Below, one piece after another: positions 8,855 through 17,762 of a stretch of 64,000 bases of DNA. A program made the position numbers and the translations under genes. The DNA is from Phycisphaerales bacterium. Its GTDB lineage: Bacteria > Planctomycetota > Phycisphaerae > Phycisphaerales > SM1A02. Location of the stretch: positions 1 to 64,000 of the forward strand of contig JAQWPT010000011.1 in assembly GCA_029245245.1 (NCBI GenBank). Reading direction: 5' to 3'. Each line of letters starts with the position of its first letter. Within the stretch, counting starts at the first letter, position 1. A model generated the notes under the pieces. That model ran no database searches, was not told where the DNA came from, and saw only the letters and a program-made list of their open reading frames with translations.

Positions 8855-10078
8855 TCAGCCGCCGGGTACCTGCACGGACGCCTGGACACCATTGTCGACC
8901 CAGAGGGTGCTGACGCCCTCCGTCATGACCTCGTAGAGCACGTCGATCTCACCGTCTCGCATCCGGACGCAGCCCATCGATTCGTTGCGGCCGATGGAGC
9001 CGGGGTCGATGGTGCCATGCATTCCGAAGCCGGCCTCCTGCCTGTTGTGCTCGCTGATGCCTTCCAATCCAAGCCAGAACTCACCGATGGGATTGTCCGG
9101 GTCATTGGCGGCATAGTGCTCGCGTGTCCGGGGATTGGTCCAAGGTGGGTTGATGAGCTTGGAGTGCGTTCGCACCCGGAAGAGTCCACTGGGAGTGCAG
9201 TGGTGTTCCCCGAGGCCGACAAGGAATTCCTTGACAAAGACCTCGTTGGGACCTTCCCCGAGATAGAGGTCGAGGCGGTGGTTGTTGCGGGCGATGGCTC
9301 CATGGAAGGGGCCGGTGACGACTTTCAGGACCTGTCCGGGCTGGATCTGGTCCGGTCGGGCCAGGCCGTTGACCCGCTGCAGCAACCGCCAGTCGACCTG
9401 GACACCAAGGGACTTGACGATCTTGGCAAGCGAGTCGCCCGGGCGAACCGTGTAGGCGATGGTGAAGGGGTCGCCGGGCACGATCTCGCTGGAAAAGACG
9501 AGTCGATCATTGATCGAGGAGAGCATGTACCTCGCCTCATCCTTCTCAGCCGGAGTGAGGCCACCTTCGGCGAGGTTGGCCGACAACAGGGCCCGGGCTT
9601 CTACTGGCTGATCCTGCGCGAGCAGTTGCCTGGCCCGTTGGAGCGCTTCCGATGGTGCTTGTCCGGAAGGGAGGAAGTTCGAGGGAGCCGAGTTGGCAGC
9701 CGGTGCCTGTGTTGGCATCGGGGTGGGAACTGGTGCAGCAGTGACTGTGGCCGGAGCAGGTGGGGCCGCGGCAGGTGCCGTCCAGCCGGAAGGCGGGGGC
9801 GGCGACTGCAAGGTTGTTTCCAAGGTGCGGGATCGCCGCTGGGCATCGAAGTTGGAAGCGGAGGAAGTCGGCTCTGCAACCGGCTCAACTGCGGCTTGGA
9901 GGGGTTCGGTGGTTTCCTGGTCGGTGCCCGAGTAGGCATCAAGGGCCCACCAGACGCCACCACAGATGACGAGGGCCACGATGGTGACGGCCACCATCGG
10001 GAAGCGATGGCGTCGGCGACGGCGGTACATGTACCGGCCGCGTGCATTTTGGGAGACGCTCTGGCTTGGAAGTGCCAT
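8855..10078 (-). CDS. LysM and L,D-transpeptidase (YkuD) protein
   Basis: This is a membrane-anchored periplasmic enzyme expected to cross-link peptidoglycan or attach proteins to it. An Arg-rich cytoplasmic stretch near residue 15 precedes one membrane segment (about 28-45). A long Pro/Ala linker leads to a LysM domain (about 205-255, V-R-P-G-D-S-L start) and then a YkuD catalytic domain. The active-site motif is intact: HGTIDPGSIGRNESMGCVRM holds His354 and the nucleophile Cys370. The ATG at 10078 is chosen because AAGGAGGAA lies ideally upstream; an open frame extends 23 codons further but without a ribosome site. It is convergent with porin 2, six bases apart. Planctomycetes were long thought to lack peptidoglycan, so an intact enzyme of this family is informative. 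Confidence 0.92.
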   Translation of the reverse strand: MALPSQSVSQNARGRYMYRRRRRHRFPMVAVTIVALVICGGVWWALDAYSGTDQETTEPLQAAVEPVAEPTSSASNFDAQRRSRTLETTLQSPPPPSGWTAPAAAPPAPATVTAAPVPTPMPTQAPAANSAPSNFLPSGQAPSEALQRARQLLAQDQPVEARALLSANLAEGGLTPAEKDEARYMLSSINDRLVFSSEIVPGDPFTIAYTVRPGDSLAKIVKSLGVQVDWRLLQRVNGLARPDQIQPGQVLKVVTGPFHGAIARNNHRLDLYLGEGPNEVFVKEFLVGLGEHHCTPSGLFRVRTHSKLINPPWTNPRTREHYAANDPDNPIGEFWLGLEGISEHNRQEAGFGMHGTIDPGSIGRNESMGCVRMRDGEIDVLYEVMTEGVSTLWVDNGVQASVQVPGG

Positions 10079-10203
10079 GCTCGTTCCTCCTTGAACGGGG
10101 GTTCGGGTTCCTTCCCCTCCGGCAATGGCATGCCGGCTTTCGGCCACGAGTACGGAAACCCGTTGACCGCATCGAGTGTACTTCAGATCTCCACTGTGGA
10201 GGA

Positions 10204-10809
10204 TCAGTCGGCAGGCAATGTGGATGAACCCAGCTCGATGAAGCCGGAGTCCGTAATGACCATCGGCAGTGGGATATCAGAAGGACCAGTTTCGATCCGC
10301 TCCAGCACCTGTTGCTGGAACCCGATGCCCACGGGGAGGATGTGCTCGGGGCATGTGGCCAGGAGCCGGTCGTAGAACCCGCCCCCGCGACCCAGTCGAC
10401 GGCCGGCAGTATCGAATCCGAGTCCAGGCACCAGGATCACCGAAAGTTCATCGAGGCCGATGGGTTCTCCTGGAACGGGTTCCGCCACGCTGTGCCTGCC
10501 GATGTGGAGATGTTCCGGCCCCAGTCCCTGCAGCTTTGCGGGGGTCATCAGCCGCTGGTCCCAGTCGACCCGCGGCAGGCAGACGGTGGTGCCTTGTTCA
10601 AGCAGTTCCATCAGCAGGGGCAGGATGTCCGGTTCCCCGGGAAGCGGATGGAAGGCCAGTACCCCGCCGGCCAGTTGCCCATCGAGTCGTGCCCGGACGT
10701 TGTCCACGATCGCAGCAGATGCCGTGGAACGCTGATCCGGGGACAGAGCCGCCAAGTGCTGGCGGAGGGCCTTGCGTTGCTGCTGCTTGGCCGCAGTTGG
10801 ATCAGGCAT
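10204..10809 (-). CDS. 5-formyltetrahydrofolate cyclo-ligase
   Basis: The 201-residue protein converts 5-formyl-THF to 5,10-methenyl-THF with ATP, returning this storage folate to one-carbon metabolism. Family features are the basic N-terminal helix (K-Q-Q-Q-R-K-A-L-R), the PGEPDI-type segment, VPGLGFD, and the phosphate-binding R-L-G-R-G-G-G-F-Y-D-R (about residues 142-152). The ATG at 10809 overlaps the end of rarA by eight bases, which indicates translational coupling in a rarA operon. The longer open frame upstream reads through rarA out of frame and is not real. Confidence 0.93.
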   Translation of the reverse strand: MPDPTAAKQQQRKALRQHLAALSPDQRSTASAAIVDNVRARLDGQLAGGVLAFHPLPGEPDILPLLMELLEQGTTVCLPRVDWDQRLMTPAKLQGLGPEHLHIGRHSVAEPVPGEPIGLDELSVILVPGLGFDTAGRRLGRGGGFYDRLLATCPEHILPVGIGFQQQVLERIETGPSDIPLPMVITDSGFIELGSSTLPAD

Positions 10810-12136
10810 GCGTGGATTCCTCCCCGGCGGAGTCCCTGGGCATGCGGCGGGCGACCTTGCTCTCGAAGCCCTGATCGGTCGGTTCGTAGTAGGTTCGGTC
10901 CACGCCCAGGTAGTCCTGGGTACCGGCATCGGCGTCGGCATGTGGGTTGCGGTAGTCCGTGCCATGCTCGATCGCGTCCGCTCCGGCGTAGTGGCTGTCA
11001 CGGAGGAACCGGGGAACGGGAACGGTCCGCCCATCACGCACATCGGCCATGGCGGTCCAGATGGCCTGGGCGGTGGCATTGGATTTGGGGCACGTGGCAA
11101 GGTAGATCGCCAGTTCCGAGAGTGTCAGCTGGCACTCGGGCATCCCGACACGTTCCGTGACCGTCCACGCGGCGGCCGCCATCTGCAGGGCCTGGGGTGA
11201 GGCGAGGCCGATGTCCTCCGACGCAAGAATGGCAAGTCGGCGACAGATGAATCGAGGGTCTTCGCCAGAGGACAGCATGCACGCCAGCCAGTAGACCGCG
11301 GCATCCGGATCGGAGCCACGGATCGACTTGATCAGGGCGCTGGCATGGTCGTAATGCCCGTCTCCATCGCGGTCATAGCGAAGCGCCTTGGCCTGGATGG
11401 ATTGCTCCGCTGTTTCCAGGTCGATGCAGATGCGGGGTTGGCTGGTCGCTTCCCCGTCGAGTTGGCTGCAGACCGCGACCTCCATGGCATTGAGGGCTCG
11501 CCTGGCGTCGCCATCACTGATGCGGACCCAGTGCTCGATCGCTTCGGCGCTGATCTCGAGTTCCATTCCACCGAATCCACGCTCGTGGGTCATGGCCCGC
11601 GTGAGGATCCGGTGGATGTCCTCTTCGCCAAGTGGTTCGAACTGGAACAGGGTGGATCGGGAGATCAGGGCGGAGTTGACCGTGAAGAAGGGGTTTTCCG
11701 TGGTCGCTCCGATGAGGGTGATCAGCCCTGCTTCCACGTCCGCGAGCAGGACGTCCTGCTGGTTGCGTGCGAAGCGGTGGATCTCATCCAGGAACAGGAT
11801 GGTGCGGCCTCCACCGGTCTCGACTCGACTCCGTGCATCCTGGAGGATCTGCCGGATGTCCTTGACTCCCACGAGTGCGGCATTGGCCTGGACGAAGTGG
11901 CAGCCGGTATGGCCGGCGATGATTCCCGAGAGGGCGGTCTTGCCGGTACCGGGTGGTCCCCAGAAGAGCACCGAGGTCAGCCGGTCGGCGGCGAGCATCC
12001 TCGTCAAGAGTTGGTCGGATCCCAGGAAATGCCGCTGCCCGGAGAACTCTTCCAGGGATGTGGGGCGCATCCTCGCGGCCAGCGGTTGTGCGGCATCGCG
12101 GTGTTGTGCTCGTTGCTGGGCCCAGAGATCCGACAT
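10802..12136 (-). CDS. rarA: replication-associated recombination protein A, AAA+ ATPase
   Basis: RarA/MgsA is a clamp-loader-like AAA+ ATPase that acts at stalled replication forks together with SSB. The 444-residue sequence shows Walker A GPPGTGKTA (about residue 48), Walker B LFLDEIHRF (about 100), the sensor region I-G-A-T-T-E-N-P and the C-terminal oligomerisation domain (about 270-420). The start at 12136 gives MSDLWAQQR, matching usual family starts; no clear ribosome site is present. It is divergent from glmS with a 133-base gap and co-directional with the overlapping folate cyclo-ligase gene. The C-terminal Y-R-N-P-H-A and Y-Y-E-P segments are typical of the family. Confidence 0.95.
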   Translation of the reverse strand: MSDLWAQQRAQHRDAAQPLAARMRPTSLEEFSGQRHFLGSDQLLTRMLAADRLTSVLFWGPPGTGKTALSGIIAGHTGCHFVQANAALVGVKDIRQILQDARSRVETGGGRTILFLDEIHRFARNQQDVLLADVEAGLITLIGATTENPFFTVNSALISRSTLFQFEPLGEEDIHRILTRAMTHERGFGGMELEISAEAIEHWVRISDGDARRALNAMEVAVCSQLDGEATSQPRICIDLETAEQSIQAKALRYDRDGDGHYDHASALIKSIRGSDPDAAVYWLACMLSSGEDPRFICRRLAILASEDIGLASPQALQMAAAAWTVTERVGMPECQLTLSELAIYLATCPKSNATAQAIWTAMADVRDGRTVPVPRFLRDSHYAGADAIEHGTDYRNPHADADAGTQDYLGVDRTYYEPTDQGFESKVARRMPRDSAGEESTHA

Positions 12137-12269
12137 GACACGGATTGTACGAGGGGGGCGAGCCTCAAAGCGTGCTGCGGGGTACAATTCGTCCGGCGAA
12201 CATTCCCGGGACCTCCGTGGATCCTCGCTGCACCACGGCCGGGTGATCCGGCTGCAGGAGATTTGTCCC

Positions 12270-14111
12270 ATGTGTGGAATCGTCGCCTACATCGGCACCT
12301 CCACGGCCACTCCACTGCTGCTGGAGGGGCTCAAGCGGCTTGAGTACCGGGGCTACGACTCCGCCGGGATCGCCGTTCTTGACGGCTCCAATGCTCTCCA
12401 GATGATGAAGTCCGCCGGCCGCGTGCTCGTTCTTGAGGAACGCATCGAGGCCGCCGGAGGGCTTGGTGGTTCCATGGGCATTGCGCACACTCGCTGGGCA
12501 ACTCATGGCGTACCCAATGACATCAATGCGCACCCCCATACGGACAGGGGCGACAGTGGCCATGGCATTGCACTGGTCCACAACGGCATCATCGAGAACC
12601 ATCGCTCCATCAAGACCTATCTGAAGGAGCATGGTCACGTCTTCGAATCCGAAACCGATACCGAGGTGCTGACGCACCTCATCAGCGAACTCTACGACGG
12701 CGACCTTGAGGCCGCCGTCCAGTCGGCACTGAAGGAGGTCACCGGGGCCTATGCCATTGCGGTGATCTGCGAGAAGGAACCCGGGGTCCTCGTCGCCGCT
12801 CGCAAGGGCGCGCCGCTGATGGTCGGAGTCGGGCAGGACGAGTACATCGTTGCATCCGATTCCAGCGCAATCGTGGCGCACACCAAGCAGGCGGTCGAAC
12901 TGGAGGATGGCACGGTCGTTCGCCTGACCGCCGATACCTTCCGGACCACGACGGTCGACAATGTTCCAGTGACCACCCAGTTGATGGAACTTGAGGTCGA
13001 CCTCGAGCAGATCGAGCTGGGCGATTTCGATCACTACATGCTCAAGGAGATCCACGAGCAGCCTGAGGCGATTCGCCGCAGTTTCAGGGGCCGCATCGAT
13101 GCGGCGTCCGGGCGTGTCGTGCTTGGCGGAGTCGCCGACTACGCACAGCAGTTGATGAGGGCGAACAAGGTGGTCCTGCTCGGACAGGGGACGGCCCTGC
13201 ACTCGGCCATGGTGGGCGAATACATCTTCGAGCAACTGGCCGGCATTCCCGCCGAGGTCGATTACGCCAGCGAGTTCCGCTACCGGAATCCGATCGTCGA
13301 AGAGGGCACGGTGGTCATCGCCATCAGCCAGTCCGGCGAGACGCTTGACACGCTCGAGGCGATGCGCGAGGCGCGGCAGCGCGGGGCGCTGACGCTCGGT
13401 CTCGTCAACGTCGTGGGCTCCACGATTGCACGGGAGACCGACGCGGGTGTCTACCTGCGGGTCGGGCCGGAGATCGGCGTGGCTTCCACCAAGGCCTTTG
13501 TCGGCCAACTGGCGACCATCACGATGCTCGCCGCTTTCGTCGGTCGGCAGCGGACGCTCTCGGCGGAGACGGTGTCCGAACTGCTGAACCAGTTGGAACG
13601 ACTGCCCGGGCATATCCAGGGCGTGATCGACCAGAGCGAAGCCATCCGGGACGTCACCGCAAAGTACGTGAACCGGGAGAACTGGCTGTTCCTTGGTCGC
13701 GGGTTCAACTTCCCCGTCGCGCTCGAAGGCGCATTGAAGTTGAAGGAGATCAGCTACATCCATGCCGAGGGCATGCCCGCAGCGGAGATGAAGCATGGAC
13801 CCATCGCGCTGATCGACGACGGGATGCCGGTGGTGTTCGTGGCCACCCGCAACAGCCAGTACGAGAAGGTCGTCTCGAACATCGAGGAGGTTCGCAGTCG
13901 CGGGGGTCACGTCATCGCCGTGGCCACCGAGGGCGACGAGGAGATCCGGAACCTGTGTGAAGACGTGTTCTACGTCCCCGATGTTCCTGAGGTCCTGCAA
14001 CCGATGCTCACCGTCGTACCACTGCAACTGCTGGCCTATCACGCCGCGGTTCTTCGAGGCAAGGACGTCGACAAGCCCCGCAACCTGGCCAAGTCCGTCA
14101 CCGTGGAATGA
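12270..14111 (+). CDS. glmS: glutamine-fructose-6-phosphate aminotransferase
   Basis: GlmS makes glucosamine-6-phosphate from fructose-6-phosphate and glutamine, the first step to UDP-GlcNAc. The sequence begins M-C-G-I-V-A-Y-I-G with the N-terminal nucleophile Cys2. A class II glutaminase domain (1-230) follows with RWATHG near residue 73, then two SIS sugar-isomerase domains (about 290-600), ending in K-S-V-T-V-E. At 613 residues it matches the 609 of E. coli. The ATG at 12270 has AGGAG nine bases upstream. The leader holds a TACAAT box at 12183 and two hairpins (12215-12238 and 12238-12252), but nothing like the glmS ribozyme. It overlaps folP by an ATGA junction. Confidence 0.98.
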   Translation: MCGIVAYIGTSTATPLLLEGLKRLEYRGYDSAGIAVLDGSNALQMMKSAGRVLVLEERIEAAGGLGGSMGIAHTRWATHGVPNDINAHPHTDRGDSGHGIALVHNGIIENHRSIKTYLKEHGHVFESETDTEVLTHLISELYDGDLEAAVQSALKEVTGAYAIAVICEKEPGVLVAARKGAPLMVGVGQDEYIVASDSSAIVAHTKQAVELEDGTVVRLTADTFRTTTVDNVPVTTQLMELEVDLEQIELGDFDHYMLKEIHEQPEAIRRSFRGRIDAASGRVVLGGVADYAQQLMRANKVVLLGQGTALHSAMVGEYIFEQLAGIPAEVDYASEFRYRNPIVEEGTVVIAISQSGETLDTLEAMREARQRGALTLGLVNVVGSTIARETDAGVYLRVGPEIGVASTKAFVGQLATITMLAAFVGRQRTLSAETVSELLNQLERLPGHIQGVIDQSEAIRDVTAKYVNRENWLFLGRGFNFPVALEGALKLKEISYIHAEGMPAAEMKHGPIALIDDGMPVVFVATRNSQYEKVVSNIEEVRSRGGHVIAVATEGDEEIRNLCEDVFYVPDVPEVLQPMLTVVPLQLLAYHAAVLRGKDVDKPRNLAKSVTVE

Positions 14112-15037
14112 GTGAAGCGGCTCCCGTGCACTGGCAACTGGCTCCGGACCACGTGTTCGCGCTGGATCGTTGCCGGGTCATCGGGATCCTGAACATCACG
14201 CCCGACAGTTTTTCCGATGGCGGCATGTACGCCGATATCGACCGGGCGATCGGTCGGACGGTGTCCATGGTCCATGAAGGCGCCGCGATGATCGACATCG
14301 GAGGCGAATCGACACGCCCCGGGGCCGAGCCCGTGGAGGCGGCCGAGCAGGTCCGCCGAGTGGTTCCGGTGATCGAGGCCATTCGGCGCCGCTTTGAAAC
14401 CCCCATCTCAATCGACACCACCTCGGCCGTCGTGGCCGAAGCGGCCCTCGATGCCGGTGCCACCGCCATCAACGACGTCTCCGCCGGGGAGGACGATCCC
14501 GGCATGTTTCCACTGGCGGCGCAGCGGCGTTGCGGGTTGATCCTGATGCACCGTCGGTGTCGTCCCGCTGAGGATTCCTGGTCCGACGCGTACGAGCGGG
14601 CCCCCGCCTACGACGACGTCGTTCACGCGGTGCGGTCCCGGCTCCTGGAGCGTGCCGACTCCGCCATCACTGCCGGGGTGGATCCCGCTTCGATCGTGCT
14701 GGATCCGGGCCTGGGATTCGGCAAGAACGTGGGACAGAATGCCCGCTTGATTGCCGCCGCCGCATCCTTCGTCGATACGGGCTACCCGGTCCTGTGTGCA
14801 GCCAGTCGGAAAAGTTTCATCGGGGCCGTCACCGGCCAGACCAATCCGGGAGACCGGATTGCCGGTTCGGTGGCCATTGCACTCTGGCAGGCGGCACGGG
14901 GGGTCCGACTGTTCCGGGTCCACGACGTGTCAGCCCATGTGGGGGCCCTGTCCACCTTCGATCGGGGGCATGGGGGAGTCCGGGCCCTTGGAGCCGCCTG
15001 GCGAACACTGCTCGATTCGACGGTTGAGACTGGTTGA
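14108..15037 (+). CDS. folP: dihydropteroate synthase
   Basis: This enzyme condenses p-aminobenzoate with dihydropterin pyrophosphate to form dihydropteroate; it is the sulfonamide target. The 309-residue TIM-barrel shows both signatures, IGILNITPDSFSDGG (about residue 24) and MIDIGGESTRPGAEPVE (about 61), then I-N-D-V-S and the C-terminal F-R-V-H-D-V pattern. It is about 30 residues longer than E. coli FolP. Its ATG overlaps the glmS stop as ATGA, so translation is likely coupled. Confidence 0.97.
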   Translation: MSEAAPVHWQLAPDHVFALDRCRVIGILNITPDSFSDGGMYADIDRAIGRTVSMVHEGAAMIDIGGESTRPGAEPVEAAEQVRRVVPVIEAIRRRFETPISIDTTSAVVAEAALDAGATAINDVSAGEDDPGMFPLAAQRRCGLILMHRRCRPAEDSWSDAYERAPAYDDVVHAVRSRLLERADSAITAGVDPASIVLDPGLGFGKNVGQNARLIAAAASFVDTGYPVLCAASRKSFIGAVTGQTNPGDRIAGSVAIALWQAARGVRLFRVHDVSAHVGALSTFDRGHGGVRALGAAWRTLLDSTVETG

Positions 15038-15051
15038 GAGGGTGGTACCAT
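15024..15051 (+). promoter_or_regulatory. candidate sigma70 promoter for trxA
   Basis: TTGAGA (15024-15029) and TACCAT (15046-15051) are separated by 16 bases at the very end of folP, about 50 bases before the trxA start. This would let trxA be expressed independently of the folate genes. Confidence 0.35.
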
Positions 15052-15102
15052 GGCCTCCTTGTCTTGACATGCCCGAACCCCCCACCTGTTGGAGATTCCA
15101 AA

Positions 15103-15432
15103 GTGGCCAGTGAAGCAGTGGTGAACCTGACGGACGATTCATTTGAAACCGAAGTACTCAATTCACAGGAGCCGGTCCTCGTCGACTTCTGGGCCGAGTG
15201 GTGCCAGCCGTGCAAGATGCTCTCGCCGACCCTGGATGAGATCGCCGACGAGTATGTCGGTCGAGCCAAGGTCACGAAGATGAACATCGACGACAACCGC
15301 CAGGTGGCCACCCAGTTCGGCATCATGTCCATTCCGACCGTGCTGCTCTTCCAGAACGGTGAGGTGAAGAACACGTTCGTCGGTCTCTCCGGCAAGGACA
15401 AGTTCTCCGGCGCGTTGGATGAACTGCTCTAG
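15103..15432 (+). CDS. trxA: thioredoxin
   Basis: Thioredoxin is a small cytoplasmic disulfide reductase supplying ribonucleotide reductase and many other enzymes. The 109-residue protein has the active site W-C-Q-P-C with Cys34 and Cys37, preceded by VDFWAE, and the cis-proline motif M-S-I-P-T-V. The GTG at 15103 is chosen as start because TTGGAG lies eight bases upstream and it yields exactly the usual family length; the frame remains open 23 codons further. The Q in place of the common G in the WCGPC motif could shift the redox potential. The downstream secreted S9-like gene overlaps its end. Confidence 0.95.
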   Translation: MASEAVVNLTDDSFETEVLNSQEPVLVDFWAEWCQPCKMLSPTLDEIADEYVGRAKVTKMNIDDNRQVATQFGIMSIPTVLLFQNGEVKNTFVGLSGKDKFSGALDELL

Positions 15433-17536
15433 GGTGCGCCGGGTTCCAGTGATCCTGCTGCCGTTGATCGCCTGTGTGACCTGGTGTGTTGCGCCGGCCA
15501 GTGGACAGCCGACACCCGCGGTCGCGGCGATCGACATCGCCGACCTGCATCAACTTCGAAGCATCGAGTCCGTGAGCGTGTCTCCAGATGGAGCATGGGT
15601 CGCCTGCTCCGTGCACCAGCCGCTCGGCGATGCTCCGGGTGCCACGGGGCTGGTTCGTCGACTCTGGCTGGTGGATCTGCTGCACCAGGACCGGGAAGCG
15701 GTGCCGCTGACATCCGGTGTCCGCGATGATCGGCAGCCGGTGTTCGCGCCGGATTCACGACGGGTGGCGTTCTACCGAGTAAATGACCAGGGGCTGCACC
15801 AGGCCCACGTGATTCCAGCCGACGGTGGTGAGCCCATCGCCCTGGGCCAACTGCCTTCCGGCATCGATGCCGGGAGTCCTCCAGCCTGGTCACCCGACGG
15901 CAGCACGCTCCTGGTGACCGGGTGGGTCGAGCCTGACGCCGAGCCTGGACCCTTGGTCGAGAGAATCGGCGATGCCCCGATGTTCGTGGACCCTCGATCA
16001 CCTCGTCGTGGCCTCTGGATCCTGGATGCATCCGGGGTCGACCGGGAGCCCGTTGGCGGTCCGCTGTTTGGTTTCCCGGATTGCGGTGATGGCGTGTTCG
16101 CCCGGGATGGTCGAACCATCTACTGCACGGTCGTGCTCCAGGAGGAACCGGAACCCGGCCTTCCCCGGCGGACTGCGATCGGTCGCATCGGCGTCAGCGA
16201 CAAGGTGCCTGTCATGAGTGCCGACAAGGCTGCAGCAGGCGCGACCAGCTATCGAATCAGCGTCAACAACCAGATCATCGCCATCGAAGACAGCGAGTTC
16301 GATCTCTTTCAACCCCGTCTCTCGGATTCAGGTGATGCCCTGGCATTCCTCGGTCGTTCCCGTCGTGCAACGTTCTTCGAGCCCGTGCGACTGGGACTGT
16401 GCGAACTGACGCAATCTTCGTCTCTGTCCCCGAACTGGTTGACGGGCCCCAGCGGATTCGACCGCGGTATCGAAGCGTTCCAGTGGCGAGCAGGGCAGGA
16501 CAGCCTGCTGCTGACGGCCCTCGATGACGGCGGGATCGACCTGCTGACCATCACCCGCACACTTCTGTCCCAGCCCCGGGTCATCGTGTCGCATGAGGAT
16601 GACCTCCCGATCGGCATTACCTCGTTCTCCAGCGGTGGCGGAGTGGTCGCCATGGCACGTTCTGCCGTCGATGCCCCTTCGGAATTGTGGGTGCTGGATG
16701 GCCGTGGTGAACGGTTGGTCTGGAATCCCAATCAATGGGTACGGTCGCGGGTGCTGTCCATTCCGCAGGCGGGGTGGGTGACGCCACGTGGCGAGGATCC
16801 GATTCCCTACTGGTTGTACCTGCCACCGGATGTGGGTACGGACGATGAACTGTCGATCATCACCTGGGTTGGTGCGGGTCCGGGCTCCATGCTCGGCCCC
16901 GGCATCGAGACGGACTGGTTTTCAACCCAGTTGCTTGCCGGCCGCGGCTTCGCGGTGCTCCAGGTCAATCCCCGTGGTACAGCGGGTTATGGACGAACCG
17001 TCCTTCGTCGTGCCTACCGGGACTTCGTGCGTGGTCCATCACGTGACGTGATGGCCGTGCTGCAGCAGGTCCGTCAGCAGGACCAGCGCCTTGGGCGTGG
17101 GGGACAGGGATTGATGGCGACGTCCGTCGGCGCGATGGTCGGCTCGTGGATGCTCGTAGCGGATCAGGACTTCGACGTGGCCATCTTCGAGGATGGTGTC
17201 TACAACATCACGACGCACCTGGCCGAGCATCCGAACTGGCCGGACATGATCGATCTGCTTGGCGGCCTGCCCCAGGATCCGGGAGTCCTCTCGACGATGC
17301 GGGACATCGACCTCGCTGCGCACGTGGACCGAATCAAAACCCCCGTAATGCTGATGACGGGTTCGACGGGTGAGACGCCGACCGTGCTTGATACGCAGTT
17401 GATGTACCGGATGCTGTCGCTGGGTTTCAAGGATGTCCAACTGGTGTCCTACCCCGATGGCCCATCGGGGTGGCAGCAACGGGATCGATACGAGCGGATC
17501 CTCTCCTTCCTGGGGCGTCACCTGTCTGCACCCTAA
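15419..17536 (+). CDS. secreted S9-family (prolyl oligopeptidase-like) protein, triad apparently lost
   Basis: The 705-residue protein begins with a signal peptide (residues 1-29, ending A-S-G). A TolB/WD40-like beta-propeller follows (about 40-420, with V-S-V-S-P-D-G-A-W), then an alpha/beta-hydrolase domain (about 450-700) of the acylaminoacyl-peptidase type. The fold is clear from N-P-R-G-T-A-G-Y-G and the C-terminal helices. The catalytic residues are not intact. The nucleophile region reads A-T-S-V-G-A with Ser569 but without the preceding Gly. Where the family has H-G-x-x-D-x-x-V-P this protein has T-G-S-T-G-E-T-P-T, and the G-H-G segment with catalytic His reads G-P-S-G-W. It may therefore be a binding protein rather than a peptidase. 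Its start overlaps trxA by 14 bases; a GTG at 15434 is an alternative start. Confidence 0.8.
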   Translation: MNCSRVRRVPVILLPLIACVTWCVAPASGQPTPAVAAIDIADLHQLRSIESVSVSPDGAWVACSVHQPLGDAPGATGLVRRLWLVDLLHQDREAVPLTSGVRDDRQPVFAPDSRRVAFYRVNDQGLHQAHVIPADGGEPIALGQLPSGIDAGSPPAWSPDGSTLLVTGWVEPDAEPGPLVERIGDAPMFVDPRSPRRGLWILDASGVDREPVGGPLFGFPDCGDGVFARDGRTIYCTVVLQEEPEPGLPRRTAIGRIGVSDKVPVMSADKAAAGATSYRISVNNQIIAIEDSEFDLFQPRLSDSGDALAFLGRSRRATFFEPVRLGLCELTQSSSLSPNWLTGPSGFDRGIEAFQWRAGQDSLLLTALDDGGIDLLTITRTLLSQPRVIVSHEDDLPIGITSFSSGGGVVAMARSAVDAPSELWVLDGRGERLVWNPNQWVRSRVLSIPQAGWVTPRGEDPIPYWLYLPPDVGTDDELSIITWVGAGPGSMLGPGIETDWFSTQLLAGRGFAVLQVNPRGTAGYGRTVLRRAYRDFVRGPSRDVMAVLQQVRQQDQRLGRGGQGLMATSVGAMVGSWMLVADQDFDVAIFEDGVYNITTHLAEHPNWPDMIDLLGGLPQDPGVLSTMRDIDLAAHVDRIKTPVMLMTGSTGETPTVLDTQLMYRMLSLGFKDVQLVSYPDGPSGWQQRDRYERILSFLGRHLSAP

Positions 17537-17631
17537 AGGCGGTCAGGAGCCTTCTGGGGCCACCTGCCTCGGTCCGGCGGATTTCGCTATTCTATTCCCC
17601 CTGATCTCCATTCCGGGGAGATCCAGACAAC

Positions 17632-17704
17632 GGGGCCGTAGCTCAGTTGGGAGAGCGCCTGCATGGCATGCAGGAGGTCGTCGGTTCAAGCCCGATCGGC
17701 TCCA
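17632..17704 (+). tRNA. tRNA-Ala (GGC)
   Basis: The 73-base gene folds as a standard cloverleaf. The acceptor stem GGGGCCG pairs with CGGCTCC and includes the G3-U70 wobble that identifies alanine tRNAs. The anticodon stem CCTGC/GCAGG encloses ATGGCAT, so the anticodon is GGC, and the T-loop is TTCAAGC. The discriminator is A73 and no CCA is encoded. A 7-bp inverted repeat (GATCTCC 17603-17609, GGAGATC 17617-17623) sits just upstream. Confidence 0.97.
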
Positions 17705-17710
17705 CTTCAT

Positions 17711-17736
17711 GGGCCCGCCGTCAGGCGGGCCCTTTT
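17711..17736 (+). terminator. intrinsic terminator of tRNA-Ala
   Basis: GGGCCCGCC (17711-17719) and GGCGGGCCC (17724-17732) form a perfect nine-pair stem with loop GTCA and are followed by TTTT. It lies seven bases after the tRNA. Confidence 0.92.
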
Positions 17737-17762
17737 AAATTCACACTAGGGAGTACTGAAAC

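Noticed and set aside
12137-12269. glmS ribozyme
   Set aside because: The leader is only 133 bases and lacks the conserved ribozyme core; it contains only two simple hairpins.
12165-14042. 625-codon open frame on the minus strand
   Set aside because: It is antisense to glmS, which has clear catalytic motifs.
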